A DNA stretch of 64,000 nt. Source: Acidobacteriaceae bacterium. GTDB lineage: Bacteria > Acidobacteriota > Terriglobia > Terriglobales > Acidobacteriaceae. Below, piece by piece: positions 33,636-41,736 of the stretch (position 1 is its first letter; every line of letters starts with the position of its first letter). The DNA is taken from assembly GCA_025462885.1 (NCBI GenBank), contig JAOAPN010000003.1, positions 224,025 through 288,024 on the forward strand. The letters are read 5' to 3'. The position numbers and the translations under genes were made by a program. The notes beneath the pieces are model-generated. The model was given only the letters and a program-made list of their open reading frames with translations. It searched no databases and was not told the origin of the DNA.

Positions 33636-35753
33636 ATGGACACAGCATCTGTGTCCTCTCCCATCCAAATCGCCGCCGCACCGCCGGAGCAGCACCCTAC
33701 CGGGCACCTGCCCACGCTCCACGAATTTTTCTCCAAGGGTGGGATCCTGTCCCGCTCGTCTTTATCGTTCGAGTACCGTCCCGGCCAGTTTGAGATGTCA
33801 AAAGCGGTCGAAAAAGCCTTCGAAGACAAGCGCCACCTGGTGGTGGAAGCGGGGACGGGAACAGGGAAGACCCTGGCCTACCTGCTGCCGGCTCTCCGCC
33901 TGGCCCGGGAACGCCAGCAGCGCGTCATCATCTCCACCGGCACTAAAAATCTGCAGGAGCAGCTTTACTTCAAAGACATTCCCTTCCTGGAGTCCGTCCT
34001 ATCGGAGTCCGGTCCGCTGAAGGTCTGCTACATGAAGGGCCGGGGCAACTACCTCTGCAAGCACAAGCTTTACGCGCTGCGAAACAATCCGATCCTCAAT
34101 GGATTGGAAGAGATCGACCAGCTCCATCACATCGTGGCCTGGGAGAAGACCACCGAAACCGGCGACCGCGCCGAGATCAACACCCTGCCCGAGACCTCCG
34201 CCTTATGGGCCAAGCTCGACGCCCGCACCGAAGCCTGCCTCGGCCAGACCTGCCCCGACTGGGAGAACTGTTTCATTACCTCCATGCGCCGCAAAGCGCT
34301 GGAGTCCGACATCATCATCGTCAATCACCATCTCTTCTTCGCCGATCTCTCCATCAAGCAGCAGGCCGCCAACGCCCCCGACGCCGGTATCCTGCCCGAG
34401 GCCGGAGCCGTGATCTTCGACGAGGCGCATGAGCTGGAAGACGTTGCCTCCAACTACTTCGGTATAGGGCTCTCCACGCAGCGCATCGACGAACTCAACC
34501 GCGACATCGAGTCGATGCTCAAGGCCAAGGACGCATACTCCAGTGCTATCGTCAACGCGTGTACGACGTTGAAGGAGCGCTCCCGCCTCTTCTTCTCGGC
34601 GTTGCCCGGGGAAGACCCCTTCGCACCTCCCACTCCGGGCCGCATGCCCTTCGACCAGCGCGAGTCGTTTCTCGAAGAGAGCGGGGACACCTACACCGGA
34701 GCCCTGAACGCTCTCACCCGGCTGGAAGGCGAACTCGAGTCGCTCCGTAACGTCGAGGAGGCCACCGGGCTCCGCAAGCGTACCGCCGACATCAAGCACC
34801 ATCTCAAATTCCTGCTCGAAGTCGACGATCCAAACACCGTCTTCTGGATCGAGCGTCGCGCCTCCGGAGGCGTCCGCAACCTGGCCCGCGCTGCCACGTC
34901 TTTTCATACGCACCTGCAAGCCACGCCCATTGACGTCTCGGAACTGCTCTCCACCACCCTCTTCGACCAGTACGCCAGCGTGATCCTCACTTCTGCGACC
35001 CTGACCGTAGCCTCCGGCACTTCTGCCGATAAGTCCGGCTTTGAACACATCCGCAAGCGTCTCGGACTGAATCTGGGCACACGAGAGCTCATTGTTCCGA
35101 GCCACTTCGACTACGGCAAGCAGGCTCTCCTCTATCTACCGCCCAACATGCCCGACCCGCGCGAGCCGGACTTCCAGCGCAAAGCCATCGAACGCATCCG
35201 CCGCGTCCTGGAGATCACCCAGGGCCGGGCTTTCTGCCTCTTCACCAGCTATAAACAGATGCGCGAGGTCCACGACCGTCTGCTCGCAGAGCTGCCATAC
35301 ACGCTGCTCCTACACGGGACAGCGCCTCGACACGTCCTGCTCCAACAGTTTCGGGATACCCCGAACGCGGTGCTCTTCGGCACCTCCAGCTTCTGGCAGG
35401 GAGTCGATGTGCAGGGCGAACAGCTCTCCTGCGTCATCATCGATCGCCTGCCCTTCGCCGTCCCTTCAGACCCGATCGTCAAGGCCCGCATGGACGCCAT
35501 CGAGACCCTCGGTGGAAAACCCTTCTTCGACTACCAGGTCCCGAATGCAGTTATCACCCTGAAGCAGGGCTTCGGCCGCCTCATCCGCGGCCTCTCCGAC
35601 CGCGGCGTCCTCATGCTGCTCGACCCCCGCATTCAGCGCCAGCGCTACGGCAAGATCTTCCTCGATTCGCTCCCACCCTACCGCCTCACCCACGACATTA
35701 CTGATGTCGAGCAATTCTTCAACCCAGCTCCGGCAGGGAAGCCAGCGGAGTAG
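33636..35753 (+). CDS. DinG/YoaA-type iron-sulfur DNA helicase, 705 aa
   Basis: This is an XPD/DinG-type superfamily 2 helicase. Walker A is VVEAGTGTGKTLAYLLPAL, the DEAH box is VIFDEAHELEDVASNYF, and the C-terminal motor has LFGTSSFWQGVDVQGEQLSC and KQGFGRLIRGLSDRGVL. Four cysteines between motifs Ia and II (YLCKHK, then EACLGQTCPDWENC) match the iron-sulfur cluster ligands. Such enzymes unwind DNA 5'-3' and remove R-loops or other structures during replication stress. The ATG at 33636 gives a proline-rich start and is reasonable; no close ribosome site is visible. It stands alone, followed by a dispersed repeat. Confidence 0.9.
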   Translation: MDTASVSSPIQIAAAPPEQHPTGHLPTLHEFFSKGGILSRSSLSFEYRPGQFEMSKAVEKAFEDKRHLVVEAGTGTGKTLAYLLPALRLARERQQRVIISTGTKNLQEQLYFKDIPFLESVLSESGPLKVCYMKGRGNYLCKHKLYALRNNPILNGLEEIDQLHHIVAWEKTTETGDRAEINTLPETSALWAKLDARTEACLGQTCPDWENCFITSMRRKALESDIIIVNHHLFFADLSIKQQAANAPDAGILPEAGAVIFDEAHELEDVASNYFGIGLSTQRIDELNRDIESMLKAKDAYSSAIVNACTTLKERSRLFFSALPGEDPFAPPTPGRMPFDQRESFLEESGDTYTGALNALTRLEGELESLRNVEEATGLRKRTADIKHHLKFLLEVDDPNTVFWIERRASGGVRNLARAATSFHTHLQATPIDVSELLSTTLFDQYASVILTSATLTVASGTSADKSGFEHIRKRLGLNLGTRELIVPSHFDYGKQALLYLPPNMPDPREPDFQRKAIERIRRVLEITQGRAFCLFTSYKQMREVHDRLLAELPYTLLLHGTAPRHVLLQQFRDTPNAVLFGTSSFWQGVDVQGEQLSCVIIDRLPFAVPSDPIVKARMDAIETLGGKPFFDYQVPNAVITLKQGFGRLIRGLSDRGVLMLLDPRIQRQRYGKIFLDSLPPYRLTHDITDVEQFFNPAPAGKPAE

Positions 35754-36072
35754 CTTTTCGGTAGGCGTAAACGTGTTCCTCCGCAACCTCGCTTGTGAGG
35801 GGGGAAGATTGAGATTATTGATGGGTGGCGAGAGCAGGAGACCGCTACTAGGCAGTATCGCCCTATGCCGACGTTATATCTTCGCCGGTTCCATTGAATT
35901 CAAAGGGTATTCGGAAGGGCACACCTTCAGGTGTGCCGAAAGAAGCTTCCCTCCACCCATTGTTTCTTTTGTCGTTTGCCTATGGCAAGCCGACAAAAGA
36001 AACAACTCAAAATACGTAGCGTTTGGCACACCTGAAGGTGTGCCCTTCCAAGGGCTATAGGTCGAAACCGCT
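35754..36072. other. 319-base intergenic region mostly filled by repeat A
   Basis: No gene is supported. Bases 35754-35848 show nothing recognisable; the rest is copy 1 of repeat family A. Confidence 0.6.
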
Positions 36073-36076
36073 CTAG
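35849..36076. repeat. palindromic repeat family A, copy 1
   Basis: The unit opens with TAGGCAGTATCG and ends in a degenerate inverted copy reaching the nusB stop codon. It contains hairpin GGCACACCT-TC-AGGTGTGCC, a central long hairpin around TTTCTTTTGTCG and CGACAAAAGAAA, and a second GGCACACCT-GA-AGGTGTGCC. Copies 2 and 3 are at 44569 and 53666. No transposase is present. Confidence 0.8.
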
Positions 36077-36495
36077 CCGAGGCGCTTCTTCAGCAACTCC
36101 CGCGCAATGGCGTCGAGCACTCCGTTGAGGAAGTGGATAGACTCCGGGGCGGCGTAGCGGCGGGCTACTTCAAGGCTCTCGTTGATGACGATGGGGCCGG
36201 GGGTCTTGGGGTATTCGAGCATCTCGGCGATGGCAGCGCGGAGGAGGTTGCGATCGACTACCGGCATGCGCTCGATACGCCAGTTCTGGGAGTGGGCTTC
36301 GATGATGGCGTCGATTTCGACCTGACGGGTGGTGGCGACGCGGTAGAGGTCTTCGGCGAAGCCCCGTGTTTCTTCGTCCACGTCGTCGCGGGAGTTCCAG
36401 AAGAGGCGCCGCACCTCCGCGGGGGTCTGTTTGCCCAGGTCTCCCTGGAAGAGCATCTGCATGGTGAGTTCGCGTGACTTGCGGCGGGTGCCCAT
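36073..36495 (-). CDS. nusB: transcription antitermination factor NusB, 140 aa
   Basis: NusB joins NusE (S10) in antitermination of rRNA operons. The N-terminus GTRRKSRELTMQMLFQGDLG is typical, as are NWRIERMPVVDRNLLRAAIA and INESLEVARRYAAPESIHFL followed by NGVLDAIARELL. It starts three bases after the stop of the lumazine-synthase fusion, the usual ribH-nusB order, so the two are cotranscribed. Its own stop codon lies at the edge of a family A repeat. Confidence 0.93.
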   Translation of the reverse strand: MGTRRKSRELTMQMLFQGDLGKQTPAEVRRLFWNSRDDVDEETRGFAEDLYRVATTRQVEIDAIIEAHSQNWRIERMPVVDRNLLRAAIAEMLEYPKTPGPIVINESLEVARRYAAPESIHFLNGVLDAIARELLKKRLG

Positions 36496-36498
36496 TCT

Positions 36499-37395
36499 TT
36501 ATTTTCCGGCTTTCTGTTCGAGCTTGCGTTGGATGGAGACCATCTCGATGGCCGCGATGGCGGCTTCGAAGCCCTTGTTTCCGGCCTTGAGGCCGGCGCG
36601 GTCGAGGGCCTGTTCGAGGGTCTCGCAGGTAAGTACGCCAAAGGCGTGGGGGGTGCCGGTGTCCTGCTGCGACTGGCCGATGCCGCGGGCCACTTCGTTG
36701 TAGATAGCCTCGTAATGTGCGGTTTCGCCGCGCAGGAGGCAGCCGAGGGTGATGATCGCGTCGTACTTCTTCGTCCCGGGCGTCTTCTCGGACTTCATTT
36801 CAGCCAGCGAACGGGCGGCGGAGGGAACCTCCCATGCACCGGGGACACGGACGATGTCGACGTCCTGCTTGGCGGTACCGCTGCGGTGGAGAGCGTCCAG
36901 CGAGCCTTGTAGCAGGCGGTCGGTGATGACCGTGTTCCAGCGGGTGGTGACGATGGCGAAGCGCATGCCGACGGCGGAGAGGTCGCCCTCGATAGCGCCG
37001 GGGGTATTGTGGAACGGGTTCTCAGACTGCCAGAAGCCGACGGTAAGGGTGTCGTCCAACCTGACCGTGAAGAGGCGAGAGTTCCAGTGGGTGAGTTCCG
37101 GGGTGGAGAGCAGGATTGCGATCTCTTCCGCGCGGTTGGTGGTCAGGAGCCACTGGTGGATGGCGGCGTGGACGTGATCGAGCTGGGTGGTCTCGATGAG
37201 GAGTTCGGGTACGGCGGGTGGTCGGCCGGTGACGAGTTCAAGGTTGCCGACGGGGGCGAGGAACGCTGCGCCCTGCCCGTCGGGATCCTGCCAGCCCTTG
37301 CCCGGCTCGAGGCCGAGAGAAAGGAGGAGAGAGGAGAGTTGGGCGAAGACCTCAGCAGAGGCAATGGGGCGGACGAGTGTGATTCCCTTGATCAT
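36499..37395 (-). CDS. ribH: VOC-like domain fused to 6,7-dimethyl-8-ribityllumazine synthase, 298 aa
   Basis: Residues from about 134 to 298 are a complete lumazine synthase: AIEGDLSAVGMRFAIVTTRW, VPGAWEVPSAARSLAEM, TLGCLLRGETAHYEAIYNEV with the catalytic histidine, and GIGQSQQDTGTPHAFGVLT. It performs the penultimate step of riboflavin synthesis. The first 130 residues form a glyoxalase/VOC-like module (ITLVRPIASAEVFAQLSSLL, LAPVGNLELVTGRPP, LIETTQLDHVHAAIHQWL). The frame is continuous, and the natural ribH start region has no ATG, GTG or TTG just before IEGDL; ATG at codon 144 would cut into the enzyme. The fusion thus seems real. nusB follows by three bases. Confidence 0.85.
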   Translation of the reverse strand: MIKGITLVRPIASAEVFAQLSSLLLSLGLEPGKGWQDPDGQGAAFLAPVGNLELVTGRPPAVPELLIETTQLDHVHAAIHQWLLTTNRAEEIAILLSTPELTHWNSRLFTVRLDDTLTVGFWQSENPFHNTPGAIEGDLSAVGMRFAIVTTRWNTVITDRLLQGSLDALHRSGTAKQDVDIVRVPGAWEVPSAARSLAEMKSEKTPGTKKYDAIITLGCLLRGETAHYEAIYNEVARGIGQSQQDTGTPHAFGVLTCETLEQALDRAGLKAGNKGFEAAIAAIEMVSIQRKLEQKAGK

Positions 37396-37526
37396 GTTTT
37401 TCGGGTGGTGCGTTTCGCAGAGGTGCAGGTTCGATTGTATCGTCTGGAGTGACCGGAATGGTCGCGGATGTCGAACGAAGCACCGCTAATACAGCACCAA
37501 GCAAGGATTTGAAGGAGAGAAACCGG

Positions 37527-38309
37527 ATGGCTTACGAGACGTTGTTCTATGAGGTGCGCGAACAGATGGCCCTGGTGACTTTGAACCGGCCCAAGGTGCT
37601 GCACGCTTTGAATGCGGTGGTCTTCGATGAATTGGAGGAGGTATTCGCGGCGCTCTCGGTGGACGAGGCGGTCCGGGTGATCCTGCTGACGGGCGCGGGG
37701 GAGAAGGCATTTGCGGCAGGGGCGGACCTGAACGAGGTGCTGGGGACGGATGCGAAGTCCGGAGAGACCCTGGCGCGGCGGGGGCAAGGCGTGTTTCGTC
37801 TGATTGAGACGTGTGGCAAGCCGGTGATTGCGCTGATAAACGGCTTCGCGCTGGGCGGCGGGTGCGAGCTGGCGCTCGCCTGCACGTTTCGGATCGCCAG
37901 CGAAACGGCGAAACTGGGGCAGCCGGAGGTAAAGCTGGGGCTGGTTCCAGGGTATGGCGGCACGCAGCGGCTGCCGCGACTGGTAGGCTCGGCCGCGGCT
38001 TTGAAGATGATGCTGACGGGAGAGATGGTGGGGGCGGTGGAGGCGCTGCGGATCGGACTGGTGGATGAGGTGGTTCCAGCAACGGAATTGATCGCGCGAG
38101 GCGAGGCTTTGGCGAAGGCGATCGTGGCGGTCGCTCCGCTCGCGGTGGCCGGATGCCTGGAGGCCGTGCGGCGAGGGGCGGATCTGAGTCTGGAGGACGG
38201 GTTGCGAATGGAGGCGGAGATCTTCGGGCGGCTGTGCGGCACGAAGGACAAGCGCGAGGGTGTAAGTGCGTTTCTTGAGAAGCGTACAGCGCTTTGGGGT
38301 GGGTTTTAG
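37527..38309 (+). CDS. enoyl-CoA hydratase/isomerase family protein, 260 aa
   Basis: A crotonase-fold enzyme: VTLNRPKVLHALNAVVFDEL, GEKAFAAGADLNEVLG for the CoA/oxyanion region, GFALGGGCELALACTFRIAS with the first catalytic glutamate, and PEVKLGLVPGYGGTQRLPRL with the second. With both glutamates kept it is probably a true short-chain enoyl-CoA hydratase of beta-oxidation. The ATG at 37527 follows AAGGAG; a longer frame to 37449 has no ribosome site. It is transcribed away from the ribH fusion. No other beta-oxidation gene is near. Confidence 0.9.
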   Translation: MAYETLFYEVREQMALVTLNRPKVLHALNAVVFDELEEVFAALSVDEAVRVILLTGAGEKAFAAGADLNEVLGTDAKSGETLARRGQGVFRLIETCGKPVIALINGFALGGGCELALACTFRIASETAKLGQPEVKLGLVPGYGGTQRLPRLVGSAAALKMMLTGEMVGAVEALRIGLVDEVVPATELIARGEALAKAIVAVAPLAVAGCLEAVRRGADLSLEDGLRMEAEIFGRLCGTKDKREGVSAFLEKRTALWGGF

Positions 38310-38379
38310 TTGGCGCGGCTCAGGTGCCGGCTTTCAGGCTTGGTATGCTGATTTACGGGAATTTTCAGATTGGATACGA

Positions 38380-38934
38380 ATGATGAGCTTGAAGCAAAGG
38401 GTTTCGACCGCGATTTTTCTCTCTGTTGTGGGTGGCATGACGTTCGGGCTGGCAGGCTGTACGCGCTCGGCGGCGGTGTCTGAGACGCGGACACCGGATG
38501 TATCGCAGCAGCACGAAATGGACGCCGCCCGGCAGCAGATGGAGCTGATTCCACCGCCTTCGAAGACGCGCTACATGGCGGTGCGGAGTCTCTCGGTTTG
38601 GGAGAATCCATACGTAACGGTGCAGGGCGGAATGGTCACACTGCACGTCGTGACGGCGGACGCGAACAAGAGCGATCTCGGCATGGGTGGAATGCTCCGG
38701 CCTATGGGAGCACGGCGGCAGGACCTCAACGTGCGCATCAGCGAATTGACTTCGGCGTTAAACGCGATTCCGGAGGGAAGCTGGCCCTATGGCCGGGTGG
38801 TGGCGGTAGAAGAGGCGCACCAGGTCCCGGAGCATGCACGGCCCGAGGTTCGGCGGAATATGGAAATCGTAATGAAGACGCTGAACGATCTGGGCATTGT
38901 GGTCTACGAGTGGAATGAAACGGCAGCGAAGTAA
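38380..38934 (+). CDS. lipoprotein of unknown function, 184 aa
   Basis: The start pair ATGATG at 38380 gives a lipoprotein signal peptide (KQRVSTAIFLSVVGGMTFGL ending in the lipobox LAGC). The mature part has SVWENPYVTVQGGMVTLHVV and RRQDLNVRISELTSALNAIP, then EGSWPYGRVVAVEEAHQVPE. The pattern recalls small acidobacterial lipoproteins, but I cannot name a family. A longer frame to 38266 overlaps the hydratase gene and lacks a signal. It lies 71 bases after the hydratase stop and 70 bases before the symporter gene. Confidence 0.65.
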   Translation: MMSLKQRVSTAIFLSVVGGMTFGLAGCTRSAAVSETRTPDVSQQHEMDAARQQMELIPPPSKTRYMAVRSLSVWENPYVTVQGGMVTLHVVTADANKSDLGMGGMLRPMGARRQDLNVRISELTSALNAIPEGSWPYGRVVAVEEAHQVPEHARPEVRRNMEIVMKTLNDLGIVVYEWNETAAK

Positions 38935-39004
38935 GACAGTTGCGAGTTGCTGGTTGTGAGCTTTGGCTTTACTGATTTCCGACTAACTTTGGGGTGGTGA
39001 CGAT

Positions 39005-40534
39005 TTGCTGAGTGCGGCTTTTTTTGCGGGTGCGGTGCATACGACTGCGTTGGTTGTGTTCTGCTTCTTCTTTGCGCTGGTAACGGTGGCCGGGTTCTGG
39101 GCCGCGCGGTGGCGTCGGCCCAAGGCCGGCATGGCTTCGCTTGAGGAGTGGGGGCTTGCAGGGCGGAGCTTTGGGACGTGGGTGACATGGTTCCTGATCG
39201 GGGGCGATCTTTATACGGCGTACACGGTGATCGCGGTTCCGGCGGCGCTGTATGGTGCGGGTGCGAATGGATTCTTTGCCGTGCCCTATGCGGTGATCGC
39301 ATATCCGTACATGATGGTAGTGCTGCCGCGGCTTTGGACGGTGTGTCACCGACACGGTTACATTACGTTCGCGGATTTCGTGGGTGGACGGTATGGCAAC
39401 CGCTGGCTTACGGTGGCGATTGCCGTGACAGGCATCCTCGCGCTGATGCCTTATATTGCGCTGCAGTTAGTCGGGATGAAGGTAGTGATCGGCGCCCTGG
39501 GCGTTACGGGCGAGTGGCCACTGGCAGCGGCGTTTGTGATCCTGGCGGCCTACACGTATTCGAGCGGGCTGCGAGCTCCGGCGGTAATCGCGATCGTGAA
39601 GGACTTCATGCTCTATGGCATGGTGATCGCAGCGCTGATTATTCTGCCCTACAAACTGGGCGGATACGCGCGGGTATTCGAGCTGGCCAATAACGCGTTG
39701 TCAGCGCATGGAGCCACGATTTATCTGAAGCAGGGACAGTTCCTGGGGTACTCGACGCTGGCCATCGGAAGCGCAATTGCCTTGATGCTGTATCCGCACA
39801 CCGCGACGGCGGTATTGAGCGCGAAGAGTGCGAACACGGTGCGGCGGAACGCGGCGATGCTCCCGGCGTACAGCTTCCTGCTGGGACTGATCGCATTACT
39901 GGGATACGTGGCGCTGGCGGCGGGAATCCAGACGAAGGATACAAGCTCGGTGGTGCCGCTGCTGTTTCTTAAGATGTTCCCGGAGTGGTTCGCCGGGTTC
40001 TGCCTGGCGGCGATTGCGGTAGGCGCACTGGTGCCGGCGGCGATCATGTCGATTGCAGCCTCGAACCTGTTCACACGTAATCTCTGGGGCGAGTTTTTAA
40101 AGAAGAAGATGCTGCCGGCGGAGGAGTCCGCCATGGCGAAGATTGTCAGCCTGGTGGTGAAGTTCGGGGCGCTGGTGTTTGTGTTGCGGCTGCCGGCTCC
40201 GTATGCGATCGAGATGCAATTGCTGGGCGGCATCTGGATCGGGCAGATCTTTCCTTCGGTGGTGCTGGGCGTGTTCACGCGCTGGTTCAATCCGTGGGCT
40301 CTGCTGATCGGCTGGGCCGCGGGGATGGCGAGCGGGACAGGAATGGCGTATGCCATGGGGCTCAAGAGCTCGGTCTATCCGCTGCATCTGTTTGGGGGAA
40401 CGTATGCCATGTATGCGGCGGTTCCGGCGCTGATTTTAAACCTGGCGATTGCGGCTGGGCTGACGGTGGTATTCCGCGCCTTGAAGGTCGGGGCCGGCAC
40501 GGATGTGACGGATGCCTCAGCCTACGTTGGTTAG
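39005..40534 (+). CDS. sodium:solute symporter family transporter (MctP-like), 509 aa
   Basis: About 13 hydrophobic segments fill the protein. The pattern EEWGLAGRSFGTWVTWFLIG followed by GDLYTAYTVIAVPAALYG and the PYMMVVLPRLWTVCHRHGYI segment suits the sodium:solute symporter family, close to the monocarboxylate (lactate, pyruvate, alanine) uptake permease MctP. ITFADFVGGRYGNRWL follows. The frame opens at TTG 39005; no better start precedes it, and the ribosome site is weak. The substrate is inferred from likeness only. The esterase and D-lactate-dehydrogenase-like genes lie 4 kb away, so no direct link is implied. Confidence 0.82.
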   Translation: MLSAAFFAGAVHTTALVVFCFFFALVTVAGFWAARWRRPKAGMASLEEWGLAGRSFGTWVTWFLIGGDLYTAYTVIAVPAALYGAGANGFFAVPYAVIAYPYMMVVLPRLWTVCHRHGYITFADFVGGRYGNRWLTVAIAVTGILALMPYIALQLVGMKVVIGALGVTGEWPLAAAFVILAAYTYSSGLRAPAVIAIVKDFMLYGMVIAALIILPYKLGGYARVFELANNALSAHGATIYLKQGQFLGYSTLAIGSAIALMLYPHTATAVLSAKSANTVRRNAAMLPAYSFLLGLIALLGYVALAAGIQTKDTSSVVPLLFLKMFPEWFAGFCLAAIAVGALVPAAIMSIAASNLFTRNLWGEFLKKKMLPAEESAMAKIVSLVVKFGALVFVLRLPAPYAIEMQLLGGIWIGQIFPSVVLGVFTRWFNPWALLIGWAAGMASGTGMAYAMGLKSSVYPLHLFGGTYAMYAAVPALILNLAIAAGLTVVFRALKVGAGTDVTDASAYVG

Positions 40535-40642
40535 GAATTACGTTGGTTAGGAATGAGCCCTCGTGAGTGACTGCAAGGGGATGGGTGGTCTTCCTAGGGG
40601 TTGGTTGCATCCTACTTGCGATGCGTCATTTGGAAGGAGTCT

Positions 40643-41134
40643 ATGAGCGAGCACTCTGAGGAACCTGTATTGGCGAAGTCCCTGGTGAAGGGAATGATCG
40701 CAGGCCTGATCGGTGGGCTGGTCGCGACGGCGGCGAAGACAGTTGCAGAAAAGATCTATCCGCCGCGCACCGAGGGACAGCCAGAGCCGCCAGAGGTTTT
40801 GGCAGAGCGGATTTCGGGTGAGTTAGGGCATCACCTTTCGGGCGGTGAGAAGGCTGTCGCGTCCGAGGTGATTCATTGGGGCTTTGGCGCGCTGACGGGA
40901 GCGGCCTATGGGGCGCTGGCTGAGTACTTTCCTGCAGCCACCGCGAAGGAGGGCGCCAGCTTCGGGCTGGCACTGGCTACACTGACGCATGAGACCGCGC
41001 TTTCAGCGATGGGTCTTACGGCTGAGCCCGAAGAGCAGACAACACGCGAGCACACCAGCGAGATGGCGACCCATGTTGTCTATGGATTGATGACCGAGAC
41101 AGTGCGACGATTTGTACGCAAACGTCTAGGCTAG
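40643..41134 (+). CDS. DUF1440-type inner-membrane protein, 163 aa
   Basis: The ATG at 40643 follows GGAAGGAG. Hydrophobic segments are KGMIAGLIGGLVATAAKTVA, EVIHWGFGALTGAAYGALAE and SFGLALATLTHETALSAMG, separated by charged loops with PPRTEGQPEPPEVLAERIS. This suits DUF1440 (YagU-like) membrane proteins, some of which have been tied to acid tolerance. The tail VRRFVRKRLG is basic. It is a single gene ending before a convergent pair terminator. Confidence 0.7.
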   Translation: MSEHSEEPVLAKSLVKGMIAGLIGGLVATAAKTVAEKIYPPRTEGQPEPPEVLAERISGELGHHLSGGEKAVASEVIHWGFGALTGAAYGALAEYFPAATAKEGASFGLALATLTHETALSAMGLTAEPEEQTTREHTSEMATHVVYGLMTETVRRFVRKRLG

Positions 41135-41156
41135 TTGCGTTCACCATTTCACTAGT

Positions 41157-41198
41157 GGCTTGCATGGGAGACGCCATTTGGCCAATCCCATGCAAGCC
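41157..41198. terminator. bidirectional hairpin between convergent genes
   Basis: A perfect 13-base stem (GGCTTGCATGGGA with TCCCATGCAAGCC) encloses a 16-base loop and lies between the ends of the DUF1440 and RidA genes. There is no T run, so termination is likely but not certain. Confidence 0.55.
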
Positions 41199-41205
41199 CT
41201 AAGTG

Positions 41206-41676
41206 TTAGATGAAGGCGACCACGTCGATCTCCACCGTCGTGCCGCGAGGAATCAGCGCTCCCACCGTGGTACGGGCTGGAGGCTCACTCCCAAACCGTC
41301 CGGCGAAGACCTCGTTCATGGCTGCGTAGTCTTTTACATCGTTCAGAAATACGTTCACCTTGATGACCTTGTCCATCGACGAGCCGGCGTTGATCAGTTC
41401 TTTCTCGATTTCATCCGGAGCATATTTTGTGTCGGCGCGGATCTCGCCCGGCGGGGTGCCGTGTGAACTCTTGCCTGCGATGAAGAGCAGGTTGCCGTAC
41501 GAGACTGCAGCAGAGTAGAGTGGCGGCGTGGCGGGCTTTGGGTCCCGGGTATAGATCTTTTTGCCGAGCGGCTTGGCGACCGATGGCTTGGTTGCCTGTT
41601 CCGCAAGTGCCATGGTGCCGGCTCCTGCCGCCATTATGGATCCCAATATCTTCCGTCTGGTGGTCTTCGTGCTCAT
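41206..41676 (-). CDS. RidA-family protein with Tat signal, 156 aa
   Basis: The core ARTTVGALIPRGTTVEIDVV, SSMDKVIKVNVFLNDVKDY and SAAVSYGNLLFIAGKSSHG is the RidA/YjgF fold, including the conserved arginine that in true RidA binds the imine acid. In front is a twin-arginine signal (TTRRKILGSIMAAGAGTMAL). The ATG at 41676 has GGAGA upstream; a frame to 41721 adds fifteen residues before the RR motif. RidA proteins normally act in the cytoplasm on reactive imines, so an exported member is unusual, and its substrate is unknown. The nucleoside permease gene follows upstream on the same strand with a 60-base gap. Confidence 0.82.
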   Translation of the reverse strand: MSTKTTRRKILGSIMAAGAGTMALAEQATKPSVAKPLGKKIYTRDPKPATPPLYSAAVSYGNLLFIAGKSSHGTPPGEIRADTKYAPDEIEKELINAGSSMDKVIKVNVFLNDVKDYAAMNEVFAGRFGSEPPARTTVGALIPRGTTVEIDVVAFI

Positions 41677-41736
41677 CGTGTTCTCCGTTCTGTCTCTTTC
41701 GAAAGAAGCCATACCTTCCACCGTCCGTAGGAAGGA

